Made by a program: the position numbers and the translations under genes. From the NCBI GenBank assembly GCA_009746045.1, contig RPFO01000022.1, positions 3,237,280 through 3,269,353 on the forward strand: 32,074 nt of DNA, read 5' to 3'. This stretch comes from Mesostigma viride (taxonomy: Eukaryota; Streptophyta; Mesostigmatophyceae; Mesostigmatales; Mesostigmataceae). The notes beneath the pieces were generated by a model, which was not told where the DNA came from, did not search any database, and worked only from the letters and a program-made list of their open reading frames with translations. Positions 28,701-32,074 of this stretch are shown one piece after another. Each line of letters begins with the position of its first letter. Within the stretch, counting starts at the first letter, position 1.

Positions 28701-29787
28701 TGATAGGGGCAATGCCCAAATCCTTGTGTTCATAGATCGTTTTACTCGTATGTGCCATCTTGTGCCGTGTCCTTTAGAACTCACCGCACGTGATTGCGCA
28801 CGCCTATACCTCAATAATGTATATAGATATCATGGATTGAGTAGGCAGTTTATTAGTGATAAGGATAAATTATTTACCTCAGATTTTTGGCAGCAGTTTT
28901 TCGCTGCCATCGGTACCAAGGTTACCTACGGTACTGCCTACCACTCCTCCTCCTCTCATTTAGTAGAGCGTCTTAATAGAGTAGTAGAAGAAGCGCTTAG
29001 GCACTATGTTAATGGCTCGGGTAGTGATTGGGAGGATTATTTATGTTTGGTAGAGTTCTCCCTCAACAATTGTCCCCAAGCTGCGCATGGATATACGCCC
29101 TTCTTCTTAGATACTGGGAGACAGCCCCTTACCCCTACCTCTCTCTTAGCTAGTCCTCTACGGGACAAGGATGATGTGTCCCGAGATACTGTAGAAGGTG
29201 TACAGTCCTTACTAGATAGAATGAAAACTGCTCATGACCACGCGATCTCAGGGTATCAAAAAGCTCAGGCTAAGTACCTTGCTAGGTTGCGTGCCTCCTT
29301 AGATAGACGAGCACCTGAGATAGAAGTAGGAGATCTAGTATTAGTAGAAGGCCCCCGTGTTGGCCGTTTTGCTCATAAGTTTGAAGCAGAACTGAAGGTC
29401 AAACTTAGGCCTGCCTTCTTAGGACCCTTCCATGTGTTGTCTAGGGTAGGAAATTTCTTGTATAAAGTCGATATCCCTACCTCTTGGCAAACGCATTCAA
29501 ACACCTTCCATAGGAGCCAGCTTAAACTGTACCACCCTAGTACGTTCGCTGGCAGGGAGTTAGCGCCTGCCCCTTTAGAGCATAATCCTGACACTGGGGA
29601 AGTAGAAGACGAAGTAGAAAGCATCGTGGCCCATCGAGATATCAAAAAGGGCCGCGGTACCCAGCGTCAGTATAAAGTGAAGTGGATGTATGCTCGTAGT
29701 GAAGTAGATAAGGTTTGGTATACGGAGAGTGAGCTAGATGGGTGTAGTCGCCTGCTGCAGGAATATAAAACCCTGCACAAGCTCTAG
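25714..29787 (+). CDS. pol: Ty3/gypsy Pol polyprotein, intact, with C-terminal chromodomain
   Basis: Open from after the TAA at 25708; 1357 codons counted from 25714, first ATG at 25780. Domains: aspartic protease (VDSGAASSF, D53; VLLGLDW, 121-127); RT (LVPKPNGKFRLVTDYRKL, 317-334; YLDD, 453-456); RNase H (ATDAS D601, E642, TDH D682, DALSR D726); integrase with an H920-H925-C955-C958 zinc finger and catalytic D988, D1049, E1085 (35 residues between the last two); GPF module (1237-1275); chromodomain (1301-1353, YKVKWMYAR). Protease cuts the polyprotein, RT/RNase H makes cDNA and integrase inserts it; chromodomains steer insertion to marked chromatin. Oddities: about 27 extra residues before YLDD, about 15 before TDH, and SSSSHLVE in place of the usual PQTDGQTE around the catalytic Glu. 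Probably expressed as part of a gag-pol fusion in intact copies. Confidence 0.93.
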   Translation: MLPVFITSVGAESSLPLRVRPLMFLNGGLTVPHTVVDPFLHADELLNVSVLVDSGAASSFVSEALVRRLGLVPTPHTKPVTVHYADGRTSHSPGTVSLPMVIQGRTVNLTATIGPITTADVLLGLDWHQDNKITINYDTMVIWFPDSSYWVPERHYRLENLSLVDITPPTPVDPPVRPIPEVIMSNDELRSELKQNGYLLCMFLQLEVQQIPITNNSVDIDVNTVDTIGVGFTENEIVRYMAVIDSSKVFEEKTPSYPPPRSVLHRVVIKDGAVPTHSPMYRMGPTELKELKQILVSLLEAGLIEPSNSPYSAGVLLVPKPNGKFRLVTDYRKLNDITVKSKYPLPRIDDIFNKVKGSTCFTVLDCADGFWQLRIAPEDCHKTAFATPFGHYQFRVAAMGLCNSPASFQMLMNEVLRPVMGNSHLPQVSSDLKDPSFSSVSLSEHDRSCAQAYLDDILIYSPDFETHLRDLKKVLEIMAENSLWARRAKVRSGRSVPFLGHVLSDAGVATDPDKTKSIQEWPTPTDVKGVRSFLGIASYYRRFIPRFATIAAPINHLLKKDIPFVWSSECQSAFQCLKSLLLSPPVLILPDTTKPFVVATDASKVAIGGVLLQDQGQGLQPIEYISRTMLPAERNYPVHQQELLAVVYCCHAWQHFLKGAQFDVCLNEPCELDPYRLVIQTDHRPLTHLLSQPNLTPRQARWMEFLAQFSPFKLQYVKGVDNIVPDALSRRADYSFFEDLDVLNITLVPTTMGVTPYGELPDDDSYAYLFHTAVRMPDLLSHVGLSLPCEALPVASVGGEGKNKISIPLSHIATRSGKSYENVVPLGPPLLFGKAVGDLFKPVLDTSVAMPTSDLERLISRFTATEPEALAAIAAHPQQLGKHPCKFVGGFLYVQIADSPPQWRLYVPPICRSSLLFELHDLAAHQGGKRVRDLVARSYYWPSLYKDVDEYVRTCQSCQEMKPNNVGQIAEPRTLPDPIMPWDSIMMDFVGPFRKNDRGNAQILVFIDRFTRMCHLVPCPLELTARDCARLYLNNVYRYHGLSRQFISDKDKLFTSDFWQQFFAAIGTKVTYGTAYHSSSSHLVERLNRVVEEALRHYVNGSGSDWEDYLCLVEFSLNNCPQAAHGYTPFFLDTGRQPLTPTSLLASPLRDKDDVSRDTVEGVQSLLDRMKTAHDHAISGYQKAQAKYLARLRASLDRRAPEIEVGDLVLVEGPRVGRFAHKFEAELKVKLRPAFLGPFHVLSRVGNFLYKVDIPTSWQTHSNTFHRSQLKLYHPSTFAGRELAPAPLEHNPDTGEVEDEVESIVAHRDIKKGRGTQRQYKVKWMYARSEVDKVWYTESELDGCSRLLQEYKTLHKL
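28104..28121 (+). other. Internal polypurine tract, possible central PPT
   Basis: G8-A-G4-A5 falls in the pol spacer between RNase H and integrase, coding VGGEGKN. RNase H-resistant purine tracts prime plus-strand DNA, and some LTR elements have a second, central copy. Function is inferred from position and composition only. Confidence 0.35.
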
Positions 29788-29840
29788 TCGTAGGCCTTCT
29801 CCTCTCTTATGTTATGTCTGCTGTCGACGGGTGGTTGGTT

Positions 29841-29858
29841 GTCCCCTCCCCTCCGCAG
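29841..29858 (+). promoter_or_regulatory. Splice acceptor before the post-pol ORF
   Basis: A pyrimidine tract of about 14 nt (GTCCCCTCCCCTCC) runs into GCAG at 29855-29858, five bases before the ATG at 29864. It resembles the acceptors of the host introns in this window and would pair naturally with the donor at 23401. Confidence 0.5.
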
Positions 29859-29863
29859 CCGTC

Positions 29864-30253
29864 ATGACAGAGCCTACCCCTCCGGCTGAGAGCCCGCTGC
29901 CGTCCCTGCCCCTACCGGACCCTGAGCTGTATTTCGAGGCCCTTCCGGGCCGTTGGGTGTCGCGATCATGTTACCGGGGTGGCGTTGTGCAGCCGGCCCT
30001 TCAGGCCCAACATGCGAGCTTAGTCAGGGCGGCCCTCTTCGGGGTCACGTGGTATGGTCCTTCCCCTGATGAGCCGCACCAGCTTGTCCTGCACGGTTTC
30101 GATGATGCCGGACACTGTTTGTTGGGGTGTGGTTCCAGCTGTCCCGCCTTGGGGCAGATAGATGCGGTTCTCCGGTGTTGCCGTGTGTTCTCCTACCTCT
30201 CCACTCCTGTGGGCCGTACCTGCCTACGGGAGGTGTTCCTGGCTTCCAGCTGA
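29864..30253 (+). CDS. Post-pol ORF, 129 aa, unknown protein
   Basis: ATG at 29864 opens a frame in GC-rich DNA 77 bp after the pol stop. A Pro-rich start (MTEPTPPAESPLPSLPLPD) is followed by a Cys-containing, possibly folded region (WVSRSCYRGG, ALFGVTWYGP, HCLLGCGSSCPALG, CCRVFSYL). No signal peptide or membrane span is evident, so nothing supports an envelope protein despite the env-like position. It ends at TGA 30253, and another frame continues at once with similar composition, so this may be only the first part of a longer broken gene. I recognise no family. Confidence 0.45.
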   Translation: MTEPTPPAESPLPSLPLPDPELYFEALPGRWVSRSCYRGGVVQPALQAQHASLVRAALFGVTWYGPSPDEPHQLVLHGFDDAGHCLLGCGSSCPALGQIDAVLRCCRVFSYLSTPVGRTCLREVFLASS

Positions 30254-32040
30254 GGGTGATGCTGAGGTAGACGAGAACCCCTGCGACCTTTTACGGGCCG
30301 TAGAATTCATGGAGATAGCTGATCAGTCGGCGGGACTAGCGGTTATGGTCCTACCCCTTCGGGCGCCCCAGCTGAGGTACATTATACTCCAGATTATTCT
30401 GCCTCGAGCGCTGCGTCCGCCTCCTCGGTGTCTGTCCCTCCCTCTCCGGTCCCGTCGTCCCCTCGGTCGACCCGGGATGTCGCAGTGGAGCCTACCCCTT
30501 CGGGTTTGCCTGATCCTCTTTCGGCGACGGTCTCGGCTATGCAGGCTCAGATCCAGTCTGACCACGGCGTTTGGGGCCTTCCTTGCGGCCCAGGCGCAGT
30601 CCCGGCCACGCCGCTGGATCCGCGCCCCCTACCCCTTCTGTCGCCCCGGCGACTACGGCTTCGCCCGCGCCCCCGCTGCGCCCGCGGTCGCTGTGGTTCC
30701 GGCGGCTCCTGCGACTCCTGCTGCCTCTGCGCCTGTGACCGCTGTACCTGCGCCTACGCGGAGTCCCCTGCCCCTGAGCCGCCCCGTGCTGCTTCCGAGC
30801 CTCCTCCGCTCAGGCGCAGCGTCGCGGGGTTCTTTGGCGATACTAGCGGCTTCCCAGACTTTGGGAGGGTGGTCCCCGCAGAGGATTCCGGTTCCTGACT
30901 GGGCCTGGATGGTAGTCAATCTTATGCAGGACTGCCTGTCCCTACGGGCCCCATTTTCAACATGTGGCCTGAGGGTGCACCGGCAACGGAGACCGGCGCG
31001 CCTGCGTCGTTGGTGGGTCCGTCACGGCCCTCTGGCTTCGGTCCGGCGCGACCTCCTGTTTTACCAGTGCCCTGCGTCGGTGTCGGCTCCTGCCCCTGCG
31101 TCAGCCCCTGCTCCGGTCCCCTCCTTCGGCCTCGCGTCCTTGGCCGCGGTTGTTCGGTCCACCGGTCAGGATCCTCGCGCTACCCGCGCTGCCGATTCCC
31201 TCAGGGAGTTGTCCCAGGGTGATCGGGACAGGGCTCCTTCTGTGGTGCACGCGACGCCGGAGTCGCGCGACGCCCATTCCGGGGTATGGTATGTCCGCAC
31301 TCGCCTGCCGCAGTGTGACCTGCCGCGCGCCTCTGCTGAGCTTGCCATCTCTCCCATGTCCTATGGGTTTCCCAGGTGTGTCGGGCGCCCGGGATCGTGG
31401 CCTACCCATTGAGACTGATCGGCCTCCGTTCGACATGGTTATTTTAGCTGATCCGGTGTTCGAGGGTGAGATCCTGGTCGGCGCGTCTGTATCGCTGGGC
31501 GAGGCGCCACAACGACTTGGACACCTACGGTGGGTTTCAGTGGGCTTACCCTCCCCCTCTGGGCATTATGGCTTCGGATGCCCTTACAGTAGAGTTTCCT
31601 GCGGTGCCGGGTGCGGCGTACACTACGGTCCTCCAGCCCATCCTTGAGTGGGATGCCCGCCGCCGGCCCATCCCGGGCCAGGGTCTAGACTCCCGCGGTC
31701 ACCCTCCTCCTCGGCCAGCGACTACCTAGAGACATTCGGGTCGCGACAGTGTGTTCGTCGGTGGCGCTCCGAGATTCGGCACATCCGGTTGTGGCCGTCC
31801 AACGTGGAGCCCCTGGTGGACCTGTTCTTCCCGACGGGTTCGCGCCCTCGGATTCGGTATCATTGCCTCCTCCTGCGGGCCCTTTGCCTGATCGCGGTAG
31901 AGCCTTTCCTTCGCCTCTTTGCCTGTGGCTTTCTGGACTGGGCCCGTGGCCAGGTCGTCCTCACGCAGCATAGGTATTACTGGGCCTTTCCTGGGCCTTT
32001 CCTGACGGCGTGTGGGCCGATGTTTTCCTCACTGTAGATA
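30254..32040 (+). pseudogene. Continuation of the post-pol reading region, frame-broken
   Basis: Coding-like text moves between frames: GDAEVDENPCDLLRAVEFME (from about 30255), then a Ser/Pro-rich stretch and SATVSAMQAQIQSD (to about 30570), Ala/Pro-rich linkers (about 30680-30780), then SLRELSQGDRDRAPSVVHAT, RPPFDMVILADPVFEGE and NDLDTYGGFQWAYPPPLGI (about 31200-31570). Each segment reads like protein only locally, so several indels have broken one gene of perhaps 600-700 codons, or these are exons of a host gene. The GC content is clearly higher than in pol. I recognise no family, and nothing firm is seen in the last 300 bases. Confidence 0.4.
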
Positions 32041-32074
32041 GGCATGACAATGTTGAGGATGTGGCCCACAGGCC

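Larger units (their letters stand above)
22724..32074 (+). mobile_element. Ty3/gypsy-type chromodomain LTR retrotransposon, open to the right
   Basis: Order: basic ORF, hybrid-binding ORF, gag with a CCHC knuckle, then pol with protease, RT, RNase H, integrase and chromodomain. Integrase after RNase H marks the Ty3/gypsy (Metaviridae) order, and the chromodomain marks a chromovirus. The left limit given is the first element ORF; the true 5' LTR lies further left. Whether the GC-rich region after pol (29788 onward) belongs to the element is inferred from continuity and a well-placed splice acceptor. The intact pol suggests a fairly recent insertion; the broken gag shows this copy is not autonomous. 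Confidence 0.8.

Noticed and set aside
29864-30253. Envelope glycoprotein for the post-pol ORF
   Set aside because: Position and splice acceptor fit, but there is no signal peptide, membrane span or fusion-peptide-like segment. Left as unknown protein.

Overview
The window is nuclear DNA of a eukaryote. Coding sequence is split by GT..AG introns, exons are GC-rich, and introns and spacers are full of micro- and minisatellites. One gene resembles a protein family I know mainly from land plants, and it has a TGTAA element just after its stop, like the UGUAA poly(A) signal of green algae. A green-lineage alga is my best guess, but the species is not identifiable from the sequence.

Layout. (1) 1-1788: a GT microsatellite and a two-exon gene on the minus strand for a small secreted protein. 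(2) 1789-3159: a divergent promoter region with TTG microsatellites and a TATA box. (3) 3160-7070: a four-exon plus-strand gene (294 aa), all introns phase 0. (4) 7071-10290: gene-poor DNA with short tandem repeats, a tRNA-like sequence and copies of a short dispersed repeat. (5) about 10290-11517: a frameshifted fragment resembling LINE ORF1, ending in a (TAA)n tail. (6) 11703-21568, minus strand: a nine-exon NAF1 gene (703 aa), the H/ACA snoRNP assembly factor. I assembled it by joining exons that together rebuild the NAF1/Gar1-like core, the acidic SDDEKE motif, an RGG region and a Gly/Pro/Met-rich tail. Five of its eight introns hold their own minisatellite. (7) about 22.1 kb to the right edge: a Ty3/gypsy-type chromodomain LTR retrotransposon. 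Its order is a small basic ORF, a small ORF with an RNase H1/caulimovirus-P6-type hybrid-binding domain, a broken gag, an intact 1357-codon pol (protease, RT, RNase H, integrase, GPF module, chromodomain), and a GC-rich post-pol reading region that is broken after its first 129 codons. No LTR pair could be delimited; the right LTR is presumably outside the window.

The most unusual signals are: a retrovirus-like pair of splice signals in the retroelement (strong donor just before the hybrid-binding ORF, strong acceptor 5 nt before the post-pol ATG); the separate hybrid-binding-domain ORF; degenerate 'echoes' of exon edges lying about 80-150 bp away in neighbouring introns or flanks of all three host genes; and a dispersed repeat that supplies the 3' end of the last NAF1 intron.
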